The notes beneath the pieces were generated by a model. The model saw only the letters and a program-made list of their open reading frames with translations, had not been told where the DNA came from and did not search any database. From Solirubrobacterales bacterium (GTDB lineage: Bacteria > Actinomycetota > Thermoleophilia > Solirubrobacterales > Solirubrobacteraceae), in assembly GCA_003244035.1 (NCBI GenBank), contig QHBV01000127.1, positions 1 through 19,894 of the forward strand: a DNA stretch of 19,894 nucleotides. Reading direction: 5' to 3'. Of the stretch, positions 14,453 through 19,894 are shown one piece after another. A program made the position numbers and the translations under genes. The first letter of the stretch is position 1, and the number at the start of each line of letters is the position of its first letter.

Positions 14453-14456
14453 GCAC
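14436..14456. repeat. 21-bp direct repeat, second copy
   Basis: Identical to 14089-14109 and placed at the equivalent gene junction, 347 bp downstream. See the first copy. Confidence 0.85.
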
Positions 14457-14697
14457 CATCCCCGGGCCGTTCGCCGACGACCTCGCCCTGCTCGTCTTCC
14501 ACCACCGCGGCGTCGAGCAAGCCGCCGCGATCGCCGGACTCACCCCGCGTCAGGTCCGGCGCATCATCCGCGCCGACCTCGCATCTTGCCGCCGATCGGC
14601 GGCGGTGGCCGGCGACGCACGCCGTAGGGAGGTGACCACGACCGCGTGGTCGCCGGCCACACCCGAACGACAGGCGACGCCGTGGCCGGATCGCTGA
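14449..14697 (+). CDS. Small HTH-like protein
   Basis: 82 residues. LLVFHHRGVEQAAAIAGLTP followed by RQVRRIIRADLASCRR resembles a homeodomain-like helix-turn-helix (a helix, AAxxAGLTxRQVRRI, then a basic tail), as in small phage DNA-binding proteins. The GTG start overlaps the previous stop within the 21-bp repeat. The C-terminal 25 residues are low-complexity. Its 3' end overlaps the start chosen for the next gene. Confidence 0.5.
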   Translation: MSTIPGPFADDLALLVFHHRGVEQAAAIAGLTPRQVRRIIRADLASCRRSAAVAGDARRREVTTTAWSPATPERQATPWPDR

Positions 14698-15362
14698 TCC
14701 TTCCGAAGGACCCCGCCGCCACCGAGCAGGTCGCCGCGGCGTTGTCCGAGCACACGACCACCGGCGCGAAGTTCGAGCGGGCCGCGTGGGATTGGGCGTG
14801 GAACGTGACCGGCGCCGCCGAGGACGACCACGCCGAAGCCGACCGCGTGTACCTCGAAGTCTGCGAGCACACCGGCCGACGCCCGACCGACGACGAACCC
14901 ACCCCGGCCGTCCAACCGCCGAAGCGACCCGCGCCGAAGCCGACCCCGAAAGCGCAAGCCGACGGACCCCAACGCCCGTACGCCGGGGAGCCGAACCCCG
15001 GACTCATCGACCTCCGCCAGCGCTTCGCTCGCGTCGAGCCGATCGACGTTCCCCTCATCGCCATCTGGAAGCCGACGGACGGACCGCTGATCGGCGAGGT
15101 CGTCGGCGTCGAGATCCTAGAGGCCAAGAACAGGAAAGGCGAGTGGCACCGGGTGCTCTCCCTCCACGACGAGGACGGACGCCTCGTCGAACTGTGGGTG
15201 ACCCACACTGGCCTGCGCGCGCTGATCCGCTACCTCGAAAAGCTGCACGGTCGGCCGATCCGCGGCGGCGACCGGCTCGCGGTCGGCTCGCCCGGCAAGA
15301 GCCAGACGGGGGGAAGCCGTGCTCCGTACATCTTCACCGCGTTGATCGACTGGCGGGACTGA
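14646..15362 (+). CDS. Putative OB-fold protein, second copy, with Pro-rich linker
   Basis: 238 residues. A helical N-terminal domain (VAAALSEHTTTGAKFERAAW, WDWAWNVTGAAEDDHAEADR) is joined by a Pro/Lys-rich linker (VQPPKRPAPKPTPKAQADGP) to a C-terminal beta domain beginning VPLIAIWKPTDGPLIGEVVG and ending YIFTALIDWRD. The WKPxxGxLxGxV motif is shared with the 13432 protein. A ssDNA-binding or polymerase-partner role is inferred. The GTG at 14646 is used since GGGAGG lies about 12 bases before it; a GTG at 14682 is possible. A 23-bp inverted repeat begins 17 bases after its stop. Confidence 0.5.
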   Translation: MVAGHTRTTGDAVAGSLILPKDPAATEQVAAALSEHTTTGAKFERAAWDWAWNVTGAAEDDHAEADRVYLEVCEHTGRRPTDDEPTPAVQPPKRPAPKPTPKAQADGPQRPYAGEPNPGLIDLRQRFARVEPIDVPLIAIWKPTDGPLIGEVVGVEILEAKNRKGEWHRVLSLHDEDGRLVELWVTHTGLRALIRYLEKLHGRPIRGGDRLAVGSPGKSQTGGSRAPYIFTALIDWRD

Positions 15363-15379
15363 TCGGGATGCTCCCCACA

Positions 15380-15488
15380 ACCGACGACCGACACCACCGA
15401 CACGGTGACGGCCCCCTCGACCGTGCCGAGGCTGCGCCTCGGATAAGTCGAGATGGCAGTCTGATTGTCGGTGGTGTCGGTCGTCGGT
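15380..15488. repeat. Perfect 23-bp inverted repeat with nested hairpin
   Basis: The arms are 15380-15402 and 15466-15488, exact reverse complements over 23 bp. Each arm contains three ACCGAC units. Between them sits a second hairpin, CCGAGGC, TGC, GCCTCGG (15426-15442). The structure fills the gap between the second OB-fold-like gene and rusA. It could be a replication origin, a protein-binding site or a terminator; no T-run is present. Confidence 0.85.
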
Positions 15489-15514
15489 ACCACGACGGCT
15501 GCGCGCGCGGGCGA

Positions 15515-16033
15515 GTGCCGGCCGTCGAGTTCGTGGTGTTCGGCGAGGCGGTTCCGCAAGGGTCGAAGCGTGCGTTCCGCGCGCCGAACGGCCGGATGAT
15601 CGTCGCGGACTCGTCGACGAAGCTCAGGCCGTGGCGACAGGAGGTCAGGGCGATGGCGGCGGAGGCGTGGGGCGACCGCGCTCCGATCACGGGACCGGTG
15701 CTGCTGGCGTTGACGTTCTTCCGTGCGCGTCCGAAGGTGCACTACGGGTCCGGGGCGCGCGCCGACACGCTGCGTCCGTCGGCCGCGGCCTTCCCCACGT
15801 CGAAGCCCGATCTCGACAAGCTCGCCCGATCGTGCTGTGACTCGATCACGGACGCGGGGGTCTGGCGCGACGACTCGCAGGTCGCCGATCTCGTGGCCGC
15901 GAAGCGGTTCGGCGCGCCGTGCGTGACGGTCGCGGTGTTCGAGCTGCCGACGCTCGAAGCGGAGCTGCCGGCGCTCGACGACGACCCGGGCTGGATCGTG
16001 CTCGGCCTCGACGACGCGGAGCCGGCGGCGTGA
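15515..16033 (+). CDS. rusA: RusA-family Holliday junction resolvase
   Basis: 172 residues. VFGEAVPQGSKRAFRAPNGR (8-27) is the N-terminal RusA signature; PDLDKLARSCCDSITDAGVW, then RDDSQVADLVAAKRF (98-132), carries the metal-binding acids D99, D101 and D119/D120 and the conserved K130. Enzymes of this family are dimeric, Mg-dependent nucleases that cut four-way DNA junctions, needed to resolve recombination or replication intermediates in phages. The C-terminal tail is acidic and longer than in E. coli RusA. The GTG at 15515 is chosen because the domain begins at once; an ATG at 15368 would place the start inside the inverted repeat region. Its stop overlaps the next start (GTGA). Confidence 0.9.
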   Translation: MPAVEFVVFGEAVPQGSKRAFRAPNGRMIVADSSTKLRPWRQEVRAMAAEAWGDRAPITGPVLLALTFFRARPKVHYGSGARADTLRPSAAAFPTSKPDLDKLARSCCDSITDAGVWRDDSQVADLVAAKRFGAPCVTVAVFELPTLEAELPALDDDPGWIVLGLDDAEPAA

Positions 16034-16290
16034 GCGCGACCCTGAACGTGACCTTTCCCGACGAGCTGGTCGAGCAGATCGCCCGCCGCACGGCGGGCCT
16101 GCTCGCCGAGCGGGAGACGGAGCGCGCCGCCGGTTGGCTGAACGCCGAGCAGGCCGCCGACTACCTGGCCTGCCCGCAGTCGCGCATCTACGACCTCGTG
16201 CAGATCGGCCGCCTGCGCCGCAAGCTCGACGGCCGCCGGCTGCTGTTCCGGGCGGAGTGGTTGGACGCGGTGCTGAGGGACCCCGAATGA
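16030..16290 (+). CDS. Excisionase-like helix-turn-helix protein
   Basis: 86 residues. The C-terminal half, WLNAEQAADYLACPQSRIYD then LVQIGRLRRKLDGRRLLFRA and EWLDAVL, is the MerR-like HTH (HTH_17) of excisionases and small recombination directionality factors: helix, turn, helix, then a short wing with arginines. The GTG start overlaps the rusA stop. Being directly upstream of the integrase points to control of excision. It could instead be a plain regulator. Direct repeats at 16373-16406 are candidate binding sites. Confidence 0.8.
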   Translation: MSATLNVTFPDELVEQIARRTAGLLAERETERAAGWLNAEQAADYLACPQSRIYDLVQIGRLRRKLDGRRLLFRAEWLDAVLRDPE

Positions 16291-16311
16291 GCGTCGAGTC
16301 GAGCCCGGCGC

Positions 16312-16331
16312 GTTGCCACCCCGTTGCCACC
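16312..16331. promoter_or_regulatory. Candidate integrase arm-type site, left of int
   Basis: GTTGCCACCCCGTTGCCACC holds two GTTGCCACC units 11 bp apart. The same motif, inverted and with 18 of 20 bases identical, lies at 17721-17740 near the other end of the integrase gene, and a single inverted unit at 16410-16417. Paired short repeats beside int are typical of arm-binding sites. Confidence 0.6.
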
Positions 16332-16372
16332 CCCGGCGGAATCGGCGTGGTTACGGGCGTTTTTCGGCGACC

Positions 16373-16406
16373 GCAGGCCGTACAAGCCGTCCGTCGCAGG
16401 CGGTAC
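16373..16406. promoter_or_regulatory. Direct repeats before int, candidate Xis sites
   Basis: GCAGGCCGTAC (16373-16383) and GCAGGCGGTAC (16396-16406) match at 10 of 11 positions and are 23 bp apart in direct orientation, about two helical turns. The second overlaps the int -10 box. Excisionases often bind such direct repeats. Confidence 0.4.
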
Positions 16407-16417
16407 GATGGTGGCAA
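16404..16417 (+). promoter_or_regulatory. Candidate int promoter with overlapping recombinase motif
   Basis: TACGAT (16404-16409) is a plausible -10 box, followed immediately by GGTGGCAA (16410-16417), the inverted arm-site unit, which would cover the transcription start and could allow autoregulation. The -35 is poor (TACAAG at 16381). Confidence 0.35.
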
Positions 16418-16476
16418 GTTGAAGCCCCGCAGCCGACGCAACGGCCCGGGGCATGGCACCGAAAGGGATGGTTTCG

Positions 16477-16512
16477 ATGCGAAACACACGATACGCCGGG
16501 CAGCGCCGCTGA
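16477..16512 (+). CDS. Possible leader peptide coupled to int
   Basis: An 11-codon frame, MRNTRYAGQRR, ends at a stop that overlaps the integrase ATG (TGATG). AAAGGG lies 9 bases before its ATG, whereas the integrase itself has no ribosome site. An in-frame ATG at 16453 gives 19 residues. Translation of this leader could deliver ribosomes to int. Confidence 0.4.
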   Translation: MRNTRYAGQRR

Positions 16513-17801
16513 TGGGCGCCCCGCTGGTCAAGACGCGACACCCGGGAGTCTTCAAGCGAGGATCGAGGTACGTGGTGGTGTTCCGCGACGCGGACGGCAA
16601 GCAGCACAAGGAGTCGGCGCGCACGCTCGACGAGGCGCGCGGCATCCTCTCCGCCCGTCGCACAGACGTGAAGCGCGGCGAGTTCCACGAGCAGTCCCGG
16701 GTCGCCTTCAGGGACTACGCCCGCGAGTGGATCGAGGGTTACCAGGGTCGGCGTGGATCGTTTCGGGGCAGCACCCGGGAGGACTACGAGCGGGCGTTGG
16801 AGCGGTTCGCGATCCCGTGGCTCGGAAACCGGACGCTCGCGCAGATCACGCCGCGCGTGCTCTCACAGTTCGTGACCTGGCTCGTGGACGAGGAGGCGCA
16901 GGGGAAGCGCGCGGCGGAGGAGCGTCGCGCAAAGGAGGCCGAACGGCGCGCGGTGCCGGAGCGCACGCTGCCGCTCGGCGACATCGAGCCGGTCAGGCTC
17001 GCCGACTCGACGGTGAGCAACATCGTCAAGCCGCTGCGCGCGTGCCTGGCGACCGCGCTGGCCGAGGGCATGATCCGCTCGAACCCCGCCAGGGACGTGA
17101 CGCTCCCCCGGCGTGAGCGGATCGTGGACGACGACGACGAGAACGTCCGCGCGCTCTCCCGCGATCAGCTCTCTGCGTTCCTGGCCGTGGTCCATCCGCG
17201 CTACCGGCTGATGCTCCGCTTCCTCGCGGCCACGGGCCTGCGCGTGTCGGAGCTGCTGGCGCTTCAGTGGCGACACCTGAAGCTCGACGGGTCGAACCCG
17301 TGCGTGCGGGTGAGGCGCGGACTCGTGCGTGGCCGGTTCGAGCCCCCCAAGACCCGCCACGGTCGCCGCGACGTGTCGCTGTCGGCCGACCTCGTGTCGG
17401 CGCTGCGAGAGCTGCGCAAGCAGAGCGAGTTCCACACGGACGACGATCTCGTGTTCCCGAGCCTGACCGGCACCACGCCGCTCAACCCGGAGAACGTCCG
17501 CCAGCGCGTGCTCGCCCCCGCCTTCGAGGAGGCGGGCACGCCGTGGGCGAGCTTCCACACGCTGCGTCACACGGCCGCGTCGCTGCTGTTCGCCCGCGGG
17601 GCGAACGCCGTGCAGGTGCAGCGCTTCCTCGGCCACCACTCGGCGGCGTTCACGCTTCAGACCTACGTCCACCTGCTCGCCGGTGATGAGATCGAGCCGC
17701 TGTCCCTCGACGCCGAGCTGGGTGGCAACAGAGTGGCAACTGAAGCCACGGCAAACGACGACATCGCACGGGAGGTTCACGATGCGGATTCCGCGCAGTA
17801 G
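16512..17801 (+). CDS. int: Tyrosine recombinase (integrase)
   Basis: 429 residues with the three-domain layout of tRNA-targeting integrases. An arm-binding-like N-terminus (GVFKRGSRYVVVFRDADGKQ) is followed by a core-binding SAM-like domain (65-200) and the catalytic domain (215-390). Catalytic residues are visible: R244 (TGLRVSELLALQW), K280 (EPPKTRHGRRD), H349 and R352 (HTLRH), H375 (LGHHS) and nucleophile Y385 (QTYVHLL). An unusual highly charged insert (125-160, EEAQGKRAAEERRAKEAERR) lies in the core-binding domain. The ATG at 16512 is chosen because the earlier open frame is non-coding in character. The gene ends 46 bp before the tRNA-Asp fragment, the probable attachment site. It should integrate and, with the Xis-like protein, excise the element. 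Confidence 0.95.
   Translation: MGAPLVKTRHPGVFKRGSRYVVVFRDADGKQHKESARTLDEARGILSARRTDVKRGEFHEQSRVAFRDYAREWIEGYQGRRGSFRGSTREDYERALERFAIPWLGNRTLAQITPRVLSQFVTWLVDEEAQGKRAAEERRAKEAERRAVPERTLPLGDIEPVRLADSTVSNIVKPLRACLATALAEGMIRSNPARDVTLPRRERIVDDDDENVRALSRDQLSAFLAVVHPRYRLMLRFLAATGLRVSELLALQWRHLKLDGSNPCVRVRRGLVRGRFEPPKTRHGRRDVSLSADLVSALRELRKQSEFHTDDDLVFPSLTGTTPLNPENVRQRVLAPAFEEAGTPWASFHTLRHTAASLLFARGANAVQVQRFLGHHSAAFTLQTYVHLLAGDEIEPLSLDAELGGNRVATEATANDDIAREVHDADSAQ
17721..17740. promoter_or_regulatory. Candidate integrase arm-type site inside the int 3' end
   Basis: On the minus strand this reads GTTGCCACTCTGTTGCCACC, identical to 16312-16331 except at two central bases. It lies in the last 81 bases of int, about 110 bp before the tRNA-Asp core. 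Confidence 0.6.
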
Positions 17802-17847
17802 CGACGTTTTCTCGACCAGGCGTCACCCCGCCGGAGTGCCCTGTAGA

Positions 17848-17890
17848 CCTGTCACGCCGGAGGTCGCGGGTTCGAGTCCCGTCGCTCCCG
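17848..17890 (+). other. attR: Attachment site: 3' half of tRNA-Asp(GTC)
   Basis: These 43 bases run from the anticodon loop (CTGTCAC, anticodon GTC) through the 3' anticodon strand GCCGG, the variable loop, a T arm (GCGGG, TTCGAGT, CCCGT) and the 3' acceptor strand CGCTCCC plus discriminator G. The matching 5' acceptor (GGGAGCG), D arm and 5' anticodon strand are absent upstream, so this is not a working tRNA gene. Position just beyond int fits the recombined att site, with crossover at the anticodon loop. Confidence 0.85.
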
Positions 17891-18174
17891 TTCCACGGCA
17901 TGCCCGCTATCAGGTGGGTTTTGTCAGTCTCGCTGCATTGCGCGCCGTCCAGCCAAAGGCGCGGAGTAGGGGAGCGGAGCAGCACTCACGCCGAGCGGGA
18001 CGCGCTCGATGCGGCAGCCGTTGAGCCGGGGGGTTTCAGCCCGGGCCCACGCGTAGGGTCCGCTACGCATTCAAAAGGCCCCAAGGACTCAGACGGCGAT
18101 GCAAATCGCAGTTGTGAGGAAGCAGCCCATGAACCGATCGCGCCGTATGTCGCGCGTCAACCGCCGGGCTCCGA
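17891..18174. other. Gene-free flank beyond the attachment site
   Basis: No convincing gene. A hairpin GCGTAG, GGTCCG, CTACGC lies at 18051-18068 and could end the minus-strand gene at 18175. The sequence is presumably the host chromosome. Confidence 0.45.
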
Positions 18175-18435
18175 TCATCGAACCGGTGCGCGGCGGCACG
18201 GTGCCTCCTTTGCCACAGGGTCGGTGGCCCACCGCAGCCTCTCAGCGGCGGAGGCGAGCTGCTCGGCGAGCATCGCATCGAGCTGTCTGGCCTCCTGCTC
18301 GGTGAGCATGAATGTGAGCGGCCCGTCGTACAGGCCGTACGTGACCGCCAGCCCACCGGGCGCTTCCGACAAGGCCGACGGACCGACGTCAACGGTGACG
18401 CCGCGACTTCCGCAGATGCTCAGGATCATGGTCAT
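18175..18435 (-). CDS. Small hypothetical protein (86 aa)
   Basis: Starts MTMILSICGSRGVTVDVGPS with AGAGGAG nine bases upstream. The middle, YGLYDGPLTFMLTEQEARQL, then DAMLAEQLASAAERLRW, gives a short beta part followed by a long amphipathic helix. The last 15 residues are Arg/Pro-rich. No family recognised. It stands alone in the flank beyond the att site and is probably chromosomal. Confidence 0.5.
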   Translation of the reverse strand: MTMILSICGSRGVTVDVGPSALSEAPGGLAVTYGLYDGPLTFMLTEQEARQLDAMLAEQLASAAERLRWATDPVAKEAPCRRAPVR

Positions 18436-18938
18436 GGTCTGCGCTCCTCTTTGCGGTTGGTGTGGGGGTCCCCTGCAACGACATCGGCGGAGCACTGCGC
18501 GTGACCGACGGGCAGTCACAGGGAGCCCCGCCAGGGGTGCGCGAAGCGCAGGCCGAAGGCCCGACCTTGGCGGCCAGGCGGCACGCGCAACGATGCTGCC
18601 GACTCGTGGCAGGGGTCAGCTTCTCGGGACGGTCGTGCAACGCCAACGGAGACACGACGACGAGCGCTGTCAGCGCGCGGCTTTAGGGGGTAACTCCACC
18701 AGGCTCGATACGACACAGCCGCCCGGTCGAAACTCGCCGTGATTGGCCGACCTAGGCGCTTCCCTCGTCGCCGATGCACTTGTTGGATGGCGCGTAGCTG
18801 CTGGTCGAAAGCGGTCGTGGCGGATGGCTCGCGACGCCTTCTTTGAAGCGCCAGCCCCCCGGTTGCTTGAGCGCGAATCGCCGCCACCCGAGTCCCGCCC
18901 GGCGTCGAGCCATCCGTCGGTTGGCTACGGTTCCGCGC
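18436..18938. other. About 500 bp without a confident gene
   Basis: Frames on both strands are short and lack ribosome sites. A minus-strand stretch (ATTAFDQQLRAIQQVHRRRG) is protein-like but has no start and its surroundings look non-coding; it may be a remnant. No RNA gene or repeat is evident. Confidence 0.4.
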
Positions 18939-19859
18939 GTGAACCTGCAGCGCCGCATCGCCGACCGGACGGGTGAGTTTCTGCTTTTCGCGGTGACGCC
19001 ACCGCGGCTCACGACAGGACCAGAGCAGACCAAGCAGATCGCCGAAGTGACCCTCGAGCGACTCCGACCGGTGGGGATCGACGGCCTCGTCCTCTACGAC
19101 ATCGATGACGAGAGCGACCGCAATCCCGACGAACGCCCATTCCCTTTCTTGCCCACAATGGACCCGGCTGTCTATCTCGCCCGCGACCTCGTTGCCTTGG
19201 ACGTGCCCGCCATCGTCTACCGGGCGGTGAGCAAGTACGCCGAGGACGGCCTTCGCTCCTGGCTCTATGACCAAGATGCGGCTCAGGCGCTGTCGGTTTT
19301 CGTCGGAGCCTCCTCCCGCGGAAAGGCGGTCGAGACATCGCTCACGCGGGCGTACGAACTCCGAGCCGAGGCGCGGCCGGACCTACTCCTCGGCGGGGTC
19401 GCTATTCCCGAGCGGCACTCGCGCACGCGCAACGAGCACCTCCGGCTCGTCGCTAAGCAGACTGCAGGCTGCTCCTTCTTTGTCACCCAGGTGGTCTACG
19501 ACGTCAACGCCGCCAAGGACTTGGTCTCTGACTATCGCTACGAGTGTGTCGCCCACGGCCTGGAGGCGGTGCCGATCGTCTTCACGTTCTCTGTCTGCGG
19601 TTCCGTGAAGACGCTGGAGTTCCTCCAGTGGCTCGGGGTGGACGTGCCGCGCTGGATCGAGAACGATCTGCGCCATGCTGATGACACCCTCGACGCGTCC
19701 TACAACCAAGCAGTCGACACGGCCGTCGAGCTGATCGCTTTCTGCCGGCGCGTCGGTGTCCCGCTCGGGCTCAATGTCGAAAGCGTCTCCATTCGCAAAG
19801 TCGAGATCGAGGCCTCCGTGCGGCTCGCCGCCAGGCTGCGGGCCGAGCTCGGCCGTTAG
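18939..19859 (+). CDS. Methylenetetrahydrofolate reductase-like protein
   Basis: 306 residues. FLLFAVTPPR (14-23) is the first barrel strand carrying the MetF-type substrate signature region, followed by EQTKQIAEVTLERLRPVGID, GLVLYDIDDESDRNPDERPF, later a strand LLLGGVAIPERHSRTRNEHL, and a strand with CSFFVTQVVYDVNAAKDLVS, which corresponds to the 'GA-xFFIxQ-xxD' motif of MetF. Such proteins are FAD-dependent TIM barrels reducing 5,10-methylene-tetrahydrofolate; this is a divergent member, so the substrate may differ. The GTG at 18939 is chosen because homologous content begins there. It lies outside the element and is likely chromosomal. Confidence 0.75.
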   Translation: MNLQRRIADRTGEFLLFAVTPPRLTTGPEQTKQIAEVTLERLRPVGIDGLVLYDIDDESDRNPDERPFPFLPTMDPAVYLARDLVALDVPAIVYRAVSKYAEDGLRSWLYDQDAAQALSVFVGASSRGKAVETSLTRAYELRAEARPDLLLGGVAIPERHSRTRNEHLRLVAKQTAGCSFFVTQVVYDVNAAKDLVSDYRYECVAHGLEAVPIVFTFSVCGSVKTLEFLQWLGVDVPRWIENDLRHADDTLDASYNQAVDTAVELIAFCRRVGVPLGLNVESVSIRKVEIEASVRLAARLRAELGR

Positions 19860-19894
19860 CCCGGATCGTGCACTAATAGTGCTTTGTTAGCTGG

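Larger units (their letters stand above)
1..17890. mobile_element. Right-hand part of an integrative element inserted in tRNA-Asp
   Basis: The right boundary is a tRNA-Asp 3' half at 17848-17890, directly downstream of a tyrosine integrase and an excisionase-like gene. The element side carries a replication module (primase-helicase-polymerase fusion, RusA, OB-fold-like proteins) and small regulators. No second tRNA-Asp copy is present in the window, so the left end lies outside and base 1 is only the window edge. Whether 1-4100 (secreted and membrane proteins) is cargo of the same element is inferred only from the absence of a left att site. No virion structural genes are visible. It could be a prophage end, a phage satellite or a self-replicating integrative element. 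Confidence 0.6.

Noticed and set aside
16134..16511. N-terminal extension of the integrase
   Set aside because: The upstream open frame overlaps the Xis-like gene and a control region full of repeats; no integrase-like content appears before 16512.
15230..16663. 477-codon minus-strand frame opposite rusA and xis
   Set aside because: Arg/Pro-rich antisense shadow; the plus strand holds clear RusA and excisionase-like domains.
16863..17780. Minus-strand frame opposite the integrase
   Set aside because: Antisense to a gene with all catalytic residues of tyrosine recombinases.
17848..17890. Functional tRNA-Asp gene
   Set aside because: No 5' acceptor strand, D arm or 5' anticodon strand can be found upstream, so only a 3' half is present.
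17650..17985. Minus-strand frame containing GTRTRDLRRDRS
   Set aside because: This peptide is the well-known artefact of translating the 3' part of tRNA genes on the opposite strand.
18516..19274. Minus-strand frame opposite the MetF-like gene
   Set aside because: Antisense to recognisable MetF-like sequence; no domain content or ribosome site.
1..19894. CRISPR array, rRNA genes or intact insertion sequence
   Set aside because: No regularly spaced repeats, no rRNA-like stretches and no transposase were seen.

Overview
The window is high-GC throughout, with frequent GTG starts and 1-4 bp gene overlaps. This fits a high-GC actinomycete, possibly a deep branch such as Thermoleophilia, but no housekeeping marker here fixes the lineage. 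The only clearly chromosomal-looking gene is a MetF-like gene at the far right (18939-19859).

Most of the window is an integrative mobile element whose right end is visible. At 17848-17890 lies the 3' half of a tRNA-Asp(GTC) gene, from the anticodon loop to the discriminator base, with no 5' half. It sits just downstream of a tyrosine integrase (16512-17801) and an excisionase-like HTH gene (16030-16290). This is the layout of an attachment site, so the intact tRNA-Asp should lie left of base 1 and the element should exceed 17.9 kb. From 5891 to 17801 every gene is on the plus strand and most are translationally coupled.

Left part (1-5773): two small plus-strand genes, a nuclease-like minus gene, a minus cluster of lipoprotein, secreted protein and multi-pass membrane protein, a divergent XRE regulator, and a two-gene minus operon. 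Middle part (5774-9254): three ribbon-helix-helix-like proteins, two paralogous very basic proteins, an HTH-like protein, and an M41-peptidase-like protein that has lost its HExxH residues.

The core is 9251-13435, a single 1394-residue protein. It joins a zinc-finger/TOPRIM primase-like region, a D5/P4-type SF3 helicase, a 3'-5' proofreading exonuclease and a complete family A DNA polymerase. It is followed by two candidate OB-fold ssDNA-binding proteins, several small unknowns and a RusA-type Holliday junction resolvase. A perfect 23-bp inverted repeat with a nested hairpin lies between the second OB-fold-like gene and rusA and is a candidate origin or control element. No capsid, terminase or portal gene is visible. 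The window therefore shows either the replication and integration end of a prophage, or a non-viral element with its own polymerase, functionally comparable to PolB-encoding pipolins but built on family A polymerase. The sequence alone does not decide between these.
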